A stretch of DNA of 64,000 nt, taken from positions 62,001-126,000 of the forward strand of contig JADZCR010000005.1 in the NCBI GenBank assembly GCA_020851465.1, read 5' to 3'. The notes beneath the pieces were generated by a model. It was not told the DNA's origin. It ran no database searches and saw only the letters and a list, made by a program, of their open reading frames with translations. Both the position numbers and the translations under genes were made by a program. Shown here one piece after another: positions 7,537-17,302 of the stretch (its first letter is position 1; each line of letters begins with the position of its first letter). Origin of the DNA: Phycisphaeraceae bacterium (GTDB lineage Bacteria > Planctomycetota > Phycisphaerae > Phycisphaerales > Phycisphaeraceae).

Positions 7537-9156
7537 TTGCCATCCTTCCTCATTCTGGCGGATATCCCGCCCATGGCCCTGGGATTGGGCGCGGCCGGCC
7601 TCGTGGTCGGTGCCATCATTACCGTCCTGATTCTCAAAATCACCGGCAACAAAGCACTGGGAGCCGCTAAAACTGAATCCGAAAATCTTCTCAAAACCGC
7701 CCGCAATGATGCGGAGATTCTCAAGAAACAGCTCGAACTCGACTTCCGTAACGAACTGGCGAAACGACGAGAGGACTTTGAAAAAGAAACAGATCAAGCC
7801 CGTAACGAAATGAAGGAACACGAGCGGCGTCTGAGCAAGCGCGAGGACAACCTCGACCGCAAACTCGACACCCTCACGACCAAGGAAAAATTTCTCGACG
7901 ATCTGGATAGCAAGATCAAGGCTCGCGATAAGGTGCTTGCCGGCAAGGAGGCTGAAATCGACCAACTCGTCGCCCAGCGGCGAGAAGCCCTCGATAAAGC
8001 GACACAGGAGCAGAAGCAGGTACTGCTCCGCATTGCGAATCTCAACCCGGAAGAAGCCCGTCGTGAGGCTTTACGCCTCATTGAACAGGACGTTCAGCAC
8101 GACGCGGATGTGATCGTCAAGGCACGCATGGCCCGCGCCGAGGAGGAGGCACGCGATAACGCGCTGAAAATCACGCTCCAGGCGATCCAGCGTTACGCAT
8201 CTGAGCATACGGCAACATCGACAGTCAATGCCGTCGCCATTCCCAGCGACGACATGAAAGGTCGCGTGATCGGTCGTGAGGGCCGCAACATCCGTGCGTT
8301 TGAGAAGGCGACCGGCGTGGACGTGATTGTGGACGACACGCCGGGCGTGATCGTGGTTTCCTGTTTCGATCCGGTTCGCCGCGCGGTGGCGGCCGAGGTG
8401 TTGCAGAAATTACTTGAGGATGGCCGCATCCATCCGACCCGCATCGAGGAAATTACCGAGCAGGTCAACAAAGACATGGCGCAGCGGCTGGTGAAGTTCG
8501 GCAAAGACGCTGCGATCGAGGTCAACCTGCCCGGATTGCATCCGAAGATCAGCGAGATGATGGGTCGTCTGCACTACCGGACCAGCTACGGTCAGAACAT
8601 TCTGCGTCACTCGATCGAAGTCGCGTATCTCTGTCAGGTGATCGCCGACGAATTGGGTCTCAATGGTGAACTGGCGCGGCGGTGCGGTTATCTGCACGAT
8701 ATCGGTAAGGCGATGGATCATGAAGTCGAAGGCGGTCACCCGGCGATCGGCATGGAGTTTGCCAAGAAATACGGCGAGCGCGAGGAAGTGCTCAACGCCA
8801 TCGGCGGACACCATAATGACATTCCCTCTACCAGTCCTTACACGCCAATCGTGATGGCGGCCGATGCGATCAGCGGCGCCCGTCCTGGCGCACGGCGCGA
8901 GACGTTGGAGAAATACATCAAGCGACTCGAACAGCTTGAATCGATCGCCACCAGCATGAAAGGCGTGCGACAGGCGTTTGCGATTCAAGCCGGCCGTGAG
9001 GTGCGTGTGATCGTGGACCCGGAAAGTGTGGACGACGCCAACTGCAATGTGATCGCCCGCGACATCGCCAAGCGAGTCAGCGAGGAGATGACATTCCCCG
9101 GCGAAATCCGCATCACGGTGCTCCGCGAGATGCGCACGGTCGAATACGCGAGATGA
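7537..9156 (+). CDS. rny: Ribonuclease Y
   Basis: Membrane-anchored endoribonuclease that begins mRNA decay. Domains in order: an N-terminal hydrophobic anchor ([20 protein letters not shown]), a long charged coiled coil of about 170 residues, a KH RNA-binding domain (around [18 protein letters not shown]) and an HD domain with RHSIEVAYL and [12 protein letters not shown]. The end region is conserved ([14 protein letters not shown]). Two starts are possible. TTG at 7537 has GAAAGGGG eight bases upstream and gives 539 residues; ATG at 7573 gives 527 residues but has no ribosome site. I chose the TTG, though the family usually starts at about the ATG position. The frame is open upstream to 7417, but that part looks non-coding. 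Confidence 0.93.
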   Translation: MPSFLILADIPPMALGLGAAGLVVGAIITVLILKITGNKALGAAKTESENLLKTARNDAEILKKQLELDFRNELAKRREDFEKETDQARNEMKEHERRLSKREDNLDRKLDTLTTKEKFLDDLDSKIKARDKVLAGKEAEIDQLVAQRREALDKATQEQKQVLLRIANLNPEEARREALRLIEQDVQHDADVIVKARMARAEEEARDNALKITLQAIQRYASEHTATSTVNAVAIPSDDMKGRVIGREGRNIRAFEKATGVDVIVDDTPGVIVVSCFDPVRRAVAAEVLQKLLEDGRIHPTRIEEITEQVNKDMAQRLVKFGKDAAIEVNLPGLHPKISEMMGRLHYRTSYGQNILRHSIEVAYLCQVIADELGLNGELARRCGYLHDIGKAMDHEVEGGHPAIGMEFAKKYGEREEVLNAIGGHHNDIPSTSPYTPIVMAADAISGARPGARRETLEKYIKRLEQLESIATSMKGVRQAFAIQAGREVRVIVDPESVDDANCNVIARDIAKRVSEEMTFPGEIRITVLREMRTVEYAR

Positions 9157-9202
9157 TCGCGCCGCTTGCGGCGTGCGAACTTTACCGGGGATTCACAGAC
9201 TC

Positions 9203-10270
9203 ATGACCAGTCCCTACCAGCCCGCGTCGGATCGCTACGTCAACTTTCACGGTAGCGATCCTGCGCACCCGCCGCCTTACACGACCGGCAAAATTACTTA
9301 TCGCCGCTGTGGTCGATCCGGTGTGCTGTTGCCGTCGATCAGCCTGGGCATGTGGCATAACTTCGGCGCACCCGGAGTCGCAGGGATTGCGGATGAGTCG
9401 GAGTTTCATGAGAACGCAAGACGGTTGTGTTTTACCGCGTTTGATCTGGGTATCAACCATTTCGACCTGGCGAATAACTATGGTCCGCCGCCGGGCAGTG
9501 CGGAGTTACGCACCGGACGGATCATCCGGGAATTACCGCGCGATGAGCTTTTTATCTCCACCAAGTCCGGTTATCTCATGTGGCCGGGGCCGTTTGGTGA
9601 GTGGGGTTCGCGCAAGCAATTGCTGGCGAGCCTTGACCAGTCGCTCAAGCGGTTGGGTGTGGAGTACGTTGATCTTTTTTATCACCACCGCCCCGATACA
9701 GACACCCCGCTTGAGGAGACACTCGGCGCTCTGGATACGGCCGTCAAACAGGGCAAGGCTCTGTATGCGGGTATCAGTAATTATTCGGGTGCTCAGACAC
9801 TCGATGCGATCCGTGTGGTAAAGGAAAATCGGTTCGCGCCGCTGCTGATTCATCAGGCTTACTACAACATGCTCAGTCGCAGCATCGAGAGCGATCTGAT
9901 GCCGCACACGCAGAAGCACGGCTTGGGCATCATCGCATTCTGTCCGCTGGCGCAGGGGCAGTTGACCGATCGCTACCTCAGCGGCATTCCGACAGACTCC
10001 CGCGCTGGTTCCAAGACCGGTTTCCTCAAACCGCGCAACATCACGGAGCAGACGCTCGCAAAAGTTCGCCGACTCAACGACCACGCCAAAGAGCGCGGTC
10101 AGACTCTGGCACAGATGGCATTGGCCTGGACGCTCCGTTTGCCGGGAGTGACCAGTGCCCTGATCGGAGCCAGTCGGCCGGCACAGATCAGGGAAAATGT
10201 AGGCAGCCTCAGCAATATGAATTTCACCGCTGAGGAAATAGCAAAGTTGGATCAGATTCTGGCAGCCTAA
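9203..10270 (+). CDS. Aldo/keto reductase, YghZ type
   Basis: A 355-residue NADPH-dependent aldo/keto reductase closely resembling E. coli YghZ (L-glyceraldehyde 3-phosphate reductase) and the potassium-channel beta-subunit-like branch. Shared blocks are SLGMWHNFG, FDLANNYGPPPGSAE with the catalytic Tyr, ISTKSGYLMWPGPFG with the Lys, SRKQLLASLDQSLKRLG, and the nucleotide-binding ALIGASRPAQIREN near the C-terminus. The role is likely detoxification of aldehydes or methylglyoxal. The start is ATG 9203; a GTG ten codons earlier would bring it almost onto the rny stop. It is probably expressed with or after rny; a hairpin at 10281-10311 follows. Confidence 0.9.
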   Translation: MTSPYQPASDRYVNFHGSDPAHPPPYTTGKITYRRCGRSGVLLPSISLGMWHNFGAPGVAGIADESEFHENARRLCFTAFDLGINHFDLANNYGPPPGSAELRTGRIIRELPRDELFISTKSGYLMWPGPFGEWGSRKQLLASLDQSLKRLGVEYVDLFYHHRPDTDTPLEETLGALDTAVKQGKALYAGISNYSGAQTLDAIRVVKENRFAPLLIHQAYYNMLSRSIESDLMPHTQKHGLGIIAFCPLAQGQLTDRYLSGIPTDSRAGSKTGFLKPRNITEQTLAKVRRLNDHAKERGQTLAQMALAWTLRLPGVTSALIGASRPAQIRENVGSLSNMNFTAEEIAKLDQILAA

Positions 10271-10280
10271 AACCTTATTT

Positions 10281-10311
10281 AGCCTCACCGCTTACGGTGG
10301 TTGGCTTGTTT
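10281..10311 (+). terminator. Probable intrinsic terminator after the aldo/keto reductase
   Basis: AGCC-T-CACCG, loop CTTA, CGGTG-GTT-GGCT, then TTGTTT. The inner five base pairs are perfect and an internal loop separates them from an outer four. The tail is short in T, so strength is uncertain. Confidence 0.5.
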
Positions 10312-10465
10312 AACCGTGCATTTCAGGTTCCTTTCTCGCGTACCGCTGACGGGCTGGTTATCCTGTGAACTTTATGCCGCGATATTCGTCTGAAGAAGGT
10401 AGGATGCGGCTCATCTTTCATCGTTCTGACAGGGGCAATTCATCGGTTCTTCCAACGATCAATCC

Positions 10466-11911
10466 ATGAATCGTGACGAACCCGCCATCGCGGACCTCCG
10501 GCTGAGAATCACACTGCTGATTTTCAGCAGTTGGGCGATGACGCTTGTGGGTGGCTGGTGTTTACTCTGGGGATCTCTGGTTCTGCTCCTGCGTGCGACC
10601 GGCGGATGGCCTCGAACGACGATGGCTTGGGGCGCTCTCGGCATCCTGCCGGTGCTGCTGGCGGCAGGAGGGATCGCGTGGCGGCGGCGACCAAGCGCCT
10701 TTGCTGTGCGGGCGACGCTGGATCGTGTCAATAGCTGCGGCGGGCTGCTGATGGCGGCAGATGAAACCGCGATCGGCGAATGGCAGCGACGACTTCCCGC
10801 GCTAGCGGTGCCATCTTTGCGGTGGAACGCCCGCCGACCGGCGATTGTCATGCTGGCGGGTGTCGCCTTTCTCGCGGTTGGGTTCATCATTCCTCAGCGG
10901 CTCGTCGAATCGACCACCTCGCGACGACTCGATGTATCGCGGGATGTTGCTCGGTTGACCACCCAGATCGAGACGCTGGCGGAGGTCAAAATCCTTGAAA
11001 CGCAGCAGGCACGTGCGCTTCAGGAAAAGCTTGAACAGATTGCGGGTGAGGCTTCGGGGCGTGATCCCGTCAAGACCTGGGAAGCCCTGGACCATGTGCA
11101 GGACACGCTGGCGCGCGCTGCCGCAGAAGCCGCTGAAAAAGCCACGGAGAAAGCCGGTTCACTGGCGGAGGGGCAGTTGCTGGCCGAAGCTTTGGAGAAA
11201 AGCGATCCGGTTCTCAATCCGGAGACGCTCAAGGAAATGTTTGATGAACTCAAAGACATCACGGAGCGCGCAGCCGAGGAAAATGAAGACCTGTTGCGCA
11301 ACATCTCCCCTGAGTTGGCCGAAGCGATCCAGAACAGTGAATTGAGCGACGCCCAGCTTGACGAGGTGCGCGATCTGCTGAATCAATCGAGTGAGCGGCT
11401 CAGTGAGATGGCCCAAAAACTCGAAGCACTGGGACTCATTGATGCGGACCTTGCCCAACGTCTGCGGCCGGCTGACAGCAGTTCTGGAACTGACAGCGAA
11501 AGCGAATCATCCGCCGATGCTGCGCTGGAGCTGCGCGAATTCCTCAGCCAAAATCCCGGTATTCCCATCGATGAGGCAATCGTAATCATCCGTCAACCGG
11601 GTCGGGGCGGCATTGACCGTGGTCGCGGTGATGCGGAAATGACATGGAAGGATCCGTCATCGGAAGAGGGGGTGAAGTTCAAGGAGCAGGAACTTCCCCC
11701 GGCGAAACTCAACGCATTGAAAGATTCCAAGCTCTCGGCTATCAGCATGGCCGCACCGAAGGTTGACGAAAAGGCTGCTGGATCAAGCGGCGGAGCGTTA
11801 AAGGATGCCTCAGCAGGAGGCGGTGCAGCATTTACCCATACCGTCCTGCCGCGACATCAGGCCGCGGTGAAAAAATACTTCGAGCGTGAGGAAAAGGACG
11901 CGAAGAAGTGA
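10466..11911 (+). CDS. Coiled-coil membrane protein, first MoxR cluster
   Basis: A 481-residue protein without a recognised family name. Two hydrophobic segments lie near the N-terminus (about 14-38 and 50-70) and a third at about 128-148. The following region (about 160-330) is very rich in Ala, Glu, Leu and Lys and is predicted to be coiled coil. The C-terminal third is low in complexity (Gly, Ser, Asp). The topology, including a region like RRPSAFAVRATLD between helices 2 and 3, mirrors the protein starting at 62777 in the second cluster, which looks DUF4175-like. It opens a rightward run that continues with MoxR 53 bases later. A scaffolding role in the envelope is inference. Confidence 0.65.
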   Translation: MNRDEPAIADLRLRITLLIFSSWAMTLVGGWCLLWGSLVLLLRATGGWPRTTMAWGALGILPVLLAAGGIAWRRRPSAFAVRATLDRVNSCGGLLMAADETAIGEWQRRLPALAVPSLRWNARRPAIVMLAGVAFLAVGFIIPQRLVESTTSRRLDVSRDVARLTTQIETLAEVKILETQQARALQEKLEQIAGEASGRDPVKTWEALDHVQDTLARAAAEAAEKATEKAGSLAEGQLLAEALEKSDPVLNPETLKEMFDELKDITERAAEENEDLLRNISPELAEAIQNSELSDAQLDEVRDLLNQSSERLSEMAQKLEALGLIDADLAQRLRPADSSSGTDSESESSADAALELREFLSQNPGIPIDEAIVIIRQPGRGGIDRGRGDAEMTWKDPSSEEGVKFKEQELPPAKLNALKDSKLSAISMAAPKVDEKAAGSSGGALKDASAGGGAAFTHTVLPRHQAAVKKYFEREEKDAKK

Positions 11912-11964
11912 TAATTTGCCCGCAACTACCACTCGACCACTCGTTTTGATGAGGATGGATAACG

Positions 11965-13020
11965 ATGGAAAACGGACTGCTGCAACCGGCTGATGTCGAG
12001 CCTGTGGCCAAACTGGCGCAACAGATTCTCATCCAGCTCAATCACGCGCTGCTCGGCCGGCCGGAATTACACCGGCTGGTGCTCACAGGAATTCTCAGCC
12101 GTGGCCACATTCTTCTCGAAGGGTTGCCCGGCGTGGGCAAGACCGCGCTGGTCAAGGCGCTCAGCGGTATGTTGTCGCTGAACTTCAGCCGGGTGCAGTT
12201 CACCCCCGATCTCATGCCCAGCGACATCCTGGGTACACACATCCTTCAGGAAACCGCGGCAGGCAGCGGTGGTGCAGGCAGTCGGCAACTGGTCTTTCAA
12301 CCCGGCCCGATCTTCACCAACATCCTCCTGGCTGATGAAATCAACCGCGCCAGCCCCAAGACGCAATCCGCTCTGCTCGAAGCAATGCAGGAACAGTCCG
12401 TCACTCTGATGGGGACGACACGTCGTCTGCCCGAGCCGTTTTTCGTACTCGCCTCGCAAAACCCGATCGAACTTGAAGGAACCTATCCGCTGCCCGAAGC
12501 GCAACTGGATCGGTTTCTTTTCAAGCTCATCGTTACTGACGTAGGGGTAGATGTTCTGGAGCAGATCATCTCGACTCGAAGGCGCGGCGAACTGCCCGAA
12601 ACCCACGCTGCCCTGACACCCGGTGACCTGCAGCGGCTTTTCTCCGTCATGGATCGTGTGTTCCTGCCGCGAGCCGTCTCTCGATACATTTCGCGGCTGG
12701 TGACGGCAACGCATCCGGGCACGGCTGAGGCAACCGAACAGGTCACAAAATATGTTTCCTATGGCGGTTCACCCCGCGCAGCCATCGCCATGGCAGAGGC
12801 CTCCCGCGCGTACGCTCTCATCGCCGGACGGCCGACGGTGGGATTTGAGGATGTGCGCGCCATCGCTCCGCATGTGCTGAATCACCGCATCATTCTCAAT
12901 TACCAGGCCCGCTTTGACCGAGTGACATCTTCGGCTGTGGTTGAAGGTCTTCTCAAACAGCTTGACGAGGCGGGTCTGCAACTTCACGGAGAAGTCGAGC
13001 TTGCCGCAGCTCCACGTTAG
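11965..13020 (+). CDS. MoxR-family AAA+ ATPase (first copy)
   Basis: A 351-residue MoxR-type AAA+ ATPase. It has Walker A GLPGVGKT (about 53-60), Walker B LLADEIN (about 120-126), the sensor-1 stretch ASQNPIELEGTYPLPEAQLDRF, and a C-terminal lid with GGSPRAAIAMAEA. MoxR proteins act as chaperones that fit cofactors or assemble complexes, usually with vWA-domain partners encoded nearby. Here those partners are the DUF58 (17303), BatA-like (18258) and double-vWA (20069) proteins. A GAGGAT ribosome site precedes the ATG. It is paralogous to the ATPase at 56490. Family assignment is firm; the client is unknown. Confidence 0.93.
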   Translation: MENGLLQPADVEPVAKLAQQILIQLNHALLGRPELHRLVLTGILSRGHILLEGLPGVGKTALVKALSGMLSLNFSRVQFTPDLMPSDILGTHILQETAAGSGGAGSRQLVFQPGPIFTNILLADEINRASPKTQSALLEAMQEQSVTLMGTTRRLPEPFFVLASQNPIELEGTYPLPEAQLDRFLFKLIVTDVGVDVLEQIISTRRRGELPETHAALTPGDLQRLFSVMDRVFLPRAVSRYISRLVTATHPGTAEATEQVTKYVSYGGSPRAAIAMAEASRAYALIAGRPTVGFEDVRAIAPHVLNHRIILNYQARFDRVTSSAVVEGLLKQLDEAGLQLHGEVELAAAPR

Positions 13021-13087
13021 CGCGCGGTGTCTGCGGTGCGGTTGAATCGCAAAAAACCGACTCGAAGCGACCGTTGGAACCCGTTTT

Positions 13088-14806
13088 ATGCCTAAAAATC
13101 CCGCTCGTTTATTTCAGCCGGTCTTTTACGGGTTGTTCGTTGTAATTGCGCTGGTCATTCCCCTTTCGGCGCAAGCTGACAAGTTCGGAGAGATCTCGGT
13201 TAAAGTCGCCGCGCCGCCAAAGGCGGAAACGGAATATGGTTACGCCGAATATCGCGCGACGATCACCAACCATTCCACGAAGTCGCATGAGATTGCTATC
13301 TCCTTTGATGGTCGATACGGCAATGGAATGATTGAAAAGCTGTCGAAAACGACGGCAGTGCCGGCACAATCGACCGCCTCCGTGTCGCTTTTTCAGCCCT
13401 TCCTCCCGCTGGGTATCGAGCAAGTTAATGTCCAAATAGACGGGCAACAGCAGATAAATCCGATCACCATCAGCAACACATCTCATGGACGAAATCGGAT
13501 AAGTTACTACTGGTCCCCAGCAAATCTGGGGATTGTGCTGGCGTCACGCGAGATCATGACACCGCTGGCGTCACGGATGAGTTCGACTTCGCTGCTCACA
13601 CTCGTGCAAAACCCTGACGACGTGCCGCAGTGGAGCTCAAACTGGCTGGGCTATACGAGCTATACAGCCGTTGCACTGACCGGCCGAGAGTGGGAACGCA
13701 TGCCGGAATCAGTGCGCACAGCAGTGAGGCGGTATGTTCTGGCGGGCGGGGTGCTGCTGATGCTCGATCCAGGTCGCTGGCCTTACTTTGGGGAGGAGAC
13801 ATCGTCAGATAAATCCTTGCCGTATGGTTTTGGTCTGATACTTCGAGGGCAGCCAAACGATATTTCCAACTGGTTGTCGGTCTGCGAGGCGACAGAATCA
13901 CGTAACCGGAGCATGTGGTGTAACTTTACGATTGAGGAGTCACACTCGGTATTTCCAGTGATCAAACAGTATGGAATACCCGCGCGGAGCATATTGGCGC
14001 TGCTGGTGCTGTTCGCGTTGGTCATCGGGCCGCTTAACTTTGTCGTCCTTGCGATCAAGAAACGCCGCATGTGGCTGCTCTGGACCGTTCCGGCAATTTC
14101 GCTGGTGGCGTCGCTTGGTATTTTCATCTATGCCGCTTTGTCCGAGGGTTGGACCACCAAGGTTCGCTGTGAGACAGTGACCTATCTCGATCAGCGCAGC
14201 CACGAAGCGGCGACCTACGGATACCTGGGGGTCTATTCCACGTTCACACCGAGTGACGGGTTACATTTTTCACAGGAAACCGAAGTCTGGGCGGATCTCC
14301 AATCCGAGCATGATGACCCCCGTATGAGCCAGCGGACGATTGATTTATCACAGGATCAACATTTCAAAGCCAGCTGGGTCTCTGCGCGGGTACCCGCGTA
14401 TTTCAAGGTGCGCAAGTCAGAAGCGTGCCGTCAGCGCCTGGTGACGGATCGCGAGCCTGACGGTTCTCTTTTCGTGACTAACGGCCTGGGTGCGACATTG
14501 ATTGAACTGCACCTGACCGACAAAGACGGCCGGGGATACTCCGCATCGAACATTCGTGCCGGCGATCGAGTGAAGCTGACACCAATACCGGATCAGGAAA
14601 GCATCTGGAAAGCGGAAATACTCAGCGAGCTTATCGCTCAGGATTGGCGCAGCGCGATTTCATCAACGATGCAGGCGAGACCACGGTTGCACCGGCCCAA
14701 TTCCTATGTGGCACTATTGGAGGGCACGCCTTTTATGGAGCAGCCTATGCCGGATGCCGCCGAAAATATCTCCCGATCTGCTGTCATTGGGGTGCTTGAG
14801 GACTGA
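13088..14806 (+). CDS. Exported membrane protein with GATase1-like segment
   Basis: A 572-residue protein. A hydrophobic N-terminal segment (about 9-28) looks like a signal peptide or anchor. A beta-rich extracytoplasmic part follows and includes a stretch (SYTAVALTGREWERM...RRYVLAGGVLLMLDPG, about 195-235) typical of the glutamine-amidotransferase-like fold seen in DUF4350-type proteins. Two transmembrane helices lie near 298-320 and 327-350, and the rest is soluble. The arrangement recalls the GldG-type subunit of ABC-2 transporters, and an ABC ATPase and permease follow directly, so it may be the extracytoplasmic partner of that transporter. That is inference from order and topology; no close family is recognised. 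Confidence 0.65.
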   Translation: MPKNPARLFQPVFYGLFVVIALVIPLSAQADKFGEISVKVAAPPKAETEYGYAEYRATITNHSTKSHEIAISFDGRYGNGMIEKLSKTTAVPAQSTASVSLFQPFLPLGIEQVNVQIDGQQQINPITISNTSHGRNRISYYWSPANLGIVLASREIMTPLASRMSSTSLLTLVQNPDDVPQWSSNWLGYTSYTAVALTGREWERMPESVRTAVRRYVLAGGVLLMLDPGRWPYFGEETSSDKSLPYGFGLILRGQPNDISNWLSVCEATESRNRSMWCNFTIEESHSVFPVIKQYGIPARSILALLVLFALVIGPLNFVVLAIKKRRMWLLWTVPAISLVASLGIFIYAALSEGWTTKVRCETVTYLDQRSHEAATYGYLGVYSTFTPSDGLHFSQETEVWADLQSEHDDPRMSQRTIDLSQDQHFKASWVSARVPAYFKVRKSEACRQRLVTDREPDGSLFVTNGLGATLIELHLTDKDGRGYSASNIRAGDRVKLTPIPDQESIWKAEILSELIAQDWRSAISSTMQARPRLHRPNSYVALLEGTPFMEQPMPDAAENISRSAVIGVLED

Positions 14807-14832
14807 GTTCCCTTTCACAGGGTATTTCGCTC

Positions 14833-15774
14833 ATGGAAGTCAAGATCAATCAGCTCAAAAAATATTTTGGCACCACAAAGGCGGTGGACGGCGTAAGCTT
14901 CAGCTTCACCTCCGGACAGATTTTCGGCTTTGTAGGGCCGAATGGATCGGGTAAGACCACGACCATGCGCATCCTCGCGACACTCGACGAGCCGAGTGAT
15001 GGCGACTGCTCCATCGACGGCATGTCCGTGCTTCAGGAACCGGAAAAAGCCCGTCACCTGATCGGATACATGCCGGACCTTCTGCCGACGCACCGTGATA
15101 TCTCGGTTCACGACTACCTCGATTTTTTTGCTCGCGCCTATGCGATGCGCGGCGCAGCGCGACATCGAACGGTTCAGAGCATCGAGGAGTTCACCAATCT
15201 CGTCGGTATTCGTGACAAGACGCTCAAGGCACTGTCGAAAGGCATGAAACAGCGCGTGAGTCTGGCGCGGGCACTGATCCACGATCCTCCGCTGTTGATT
15301 ATGGACGAGCCTGCGGCTGGTCTTGATCCCCGGGCGCGCATCGAGTTGCGCGAGCTGCTGAAGATCCTGGCCGGCCGGGGAAAAGCGATTCTCATCAGTT
15401 CACACATCCTGACCGAGCTTTCGGAAATATGCGACGGAGCGGTCATCATCGAGCAGGGACGGATGCTCCGCGCGGGAATGCTCCACGACATTCTGATGCA
15501 GAACGATACCGGTCAGTCATCACGGCGGACGATCATCATCCGACCGCTGGGTGAAGTCGGCCGGCTGCACAAGGCGGTGCTTCAGATCCCCGGTGTGGAG
15601 TCCGCGACAATCAACATGAATGTCGTCGAGGTCGATCTGACCGGCGGCGACGAGCAATGCGGCGAATTGCTGCACGCTCTGGTTGGTCAGGGATTCCGTA
15701 TCGCCGAGTTCCGGCAACAGCGCGACAACCTTGAAAAAATCTTCATGGACGTGACCAAGGGAGAAGTGCAATGA
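14833..15774 (+). CDS. ABC transporter ATP-binding protein
   Basis: A 313-residue ABC-2-type ATPase of the GldA/NosF/CcmA group. It has Walker A GPNGSGKT (about 36-43), signature LSKGMKQR (a permissible variant of LSGGQ), Walker B LLIMDEPAAGLDPRA and H-loop ISSHIL. The region after about residue 225 is the accessory C-terminal domain found in this group. It energises the permease encoded by the next gene, whose ATG overlaps this stop (ATGA). An AGGG ribosome site precedes the ATG. The exporter is built into a MoxR/DUF58/vWA cluster, so its cargo is probably an envelope component; the sequence does not say which. Confidence 0.92.
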   Translation: MEVKINQLKKYFGTTKAVDGVSFSFTSGQIFGFVGPNGSGKTTTMRILATLDEPSDGDCSIDGMSVLQEPEKARHLIGYMPDLLPTHRDISVHDYLDFFARAYAMRGAARHRTVQSIEEFTNLVGIRDKTLKALSKGMKQRVSLARALIHDPPLLIMDEPAAGLDPRARIELRELLKILAGRGKAILISSHILTELSEICDGAVIIEQGRMLRAGMLHDILMQNDTGQSSRRTIIIRPLGEVGRLHKAVLQIPGVESATINMNVVEVDLTGGDEQCGELLHALVGQGFRIAEFRQQRDNLEKIFMDVTKGEVQ

Positions 15775-17285
15775 GTGCCAGCACGATCATCAATTGGTTT
15801 GACGATGCTCTGAATCCGATCGTCATCAAGGAACTGCGGCAAGCGGTGCGATCACGGTTTGTGACGATTGTGCTGTCTCTGTTTCTGCTGCTGGCAGTGC
15901 TGATCGTTGGTACGGTTCTGCTGTCAAGCTCCCAGAGAATGCTCGATCCCTGGGCGGGGCGCGATGTGTTGATGGTGCTTCATGCAATCGTACTGGCGAC
16001 CTGCCTGCTTTTTGTGCCGGCTTATACCGGCATTCGCATCTCGGCGGAGCGGTCAGACACCAATGTCGATCTGCTCTTTATCACCACGATCCGTCCCCGC
16101 TCGATCGTGTGGGGAAAATTCTGGTCCAGCACGCTGCTGGCAGGCCTGATTTACAGCTCTTGTCTGCCTTTCATGACACTGACCTATCTGCTCCGAGGTG
16201 TCGATTTGATCACGATGGTCGTCCTCGTGGCGGCGGATTGCGGCGTGATCATGGCGTCGATCATGCTGGCCATCTTGATCGGCTGCTTAGGGCTCAACCT
16301 CATCGTCAAGCTGATACTGGGGCTGGTGGTGATGTTTGGATTACTGGGTGCCTACATCGCAATGATGGAATTCAGCGATGATCTGCTGCGCTTTGGCGTC
16401 GGGGCGTGGCTCGGCGCAGATGGATTCCTGCTGATCGCGGGACTGTGGTTCAGCGGGTTTGTCGCGGTGGTCCTGCTCCTGGCGTTTCTGGCAATCGCCG
16501 TCATCAAGCCGGTATCAGCTAATCGCGCCTTACCCGTTCGTGTGCTGATGACGATTCTCTGGCTGCTGGGCTATCTTGTGATAGGAGTAATCAATTTCAC
16601 CATTTCAGATATGGAGGGGGTACCGATATGGATCTGGTCATGTATCTGTCTCATACCCTTGGGGTTGAACCTGTTCGTCGCCACCGCGGAACGTAATACA
16701 TGGGGCATGCGCGTGCGGAGGCAAATCCCGCGCAGCGCGCTGGGACGTGCCGTGGCGTTCCTGTTCTTCAGCGGTGCGGCTGGCGGCATTCTCTGGACCC
16801 TCATCCTGGCCGCCTTCACCTTGCTGGCTTTCCCGTTGTATTTCGGTCTATTTCTAAAAAATGCCAGTGGAATCGGTGGTTTCCCCGAATGGGTGTTGAA
16901 AGCAAACTGGGCCGCCGCGGTCACAGCGTTTTATCTGGTGGCCTATGCCTTAACCGCGGTCCTCATTCGCTCGTATCTGCTCCATCGGTGGTTCAAGCCA
17001 ATCACGACACCAGTCATCGCCGCCGCATTGATGGCGATCTTCACAGTGGTGCCGATCATTATTGCCTTTATCTTCAGCTTCGATCCGTTTGACCAACAGG
17101 ACCTCATCATGCTGGGTAATCCCCTGGCACCGCTCATTAAATTTGAAAGATCTATGGAGTACCTCTATGTGGCAGCGTGGGTGGCGATCCCCTGGGCGAT
17201 CGTAGCTGCGGTTCTGTCGCTGCCGTGGATGAGACGACAGATGCGCGAATTCCGCAGGCCGGATCAGGTAACGCCGACGCCGTGA
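15771..17285 (+). CDS. ABC-2 type transporter permease
   Basis: A 504-residue, strongly hydrophobic integral membrane protein with about 12 predicted helices. It begins with a cytoplasmic amphipathic stretch (NPIVIKELRQAVRSRF) that is the hallmark of ABC-2 permeases of the GldF/NosY type. Its start overlaps the ATPase stop (ATGA), so the two form one transporter. The length fits two six-helix halves or a single long permease. The last bases overlap or abut the DUF58 start (GTGA or 18 bases later), so the ABC genes and DUF58 are likely co-translated. Confidence 0.85.
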   Translation: MSASTIINWFDDALNPIVIKELRQAVRSRFVTIVLSLFLLLAVLIVGTVLLSSSQRMLDPWAGRDVLMVLHAIVLATCLLFVPAYTGIRISAERSDTNVDLLFITTIRPRSIVWGKFWSSTLLAGLIYSSCLPFMTLTYLLRGVDLITMVVLVAADCGVIMASIMLAILIGCLGLNLIVKLILGLVVMFGLLGAYIAMMEFSDDLLRFGVGAWLGADGFLLIAGLWFSGFVAVVLLLAFLAIAVIKPVSANRALPVRVLMTILWLLGYLVIGVINFTISDMEGVPIWIWSCICLIPLGLNLFVATAERNTWGMRVRRQIPRSALGRAVAFLFFSGAAGGILWTLILAAFTLLAFPLYFGLFLKNASGIGGFPEWVLKANWAAAVTAFYLVAYALTAVLIRSYLLHRWFKPITTPVIAAALMAIFTVVPIIIAFIFSFDPFDQQDLIMLGNPLAPLIKFERSMEYLYVAAWVAIPWAIVAAVLSLPWMRRQMREFRRPDQVTPTP

Positions 17286-17302
17286 ACCGGGAAACCGATC
17301 GG

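Noticed and set aside
7408..7965. 185-codon frame antisense to the start of rny and its leader
   Set aside because: It has hydrophobic patches but no homology by eye; most of it lies opposite the coiled coil of RNase Y.
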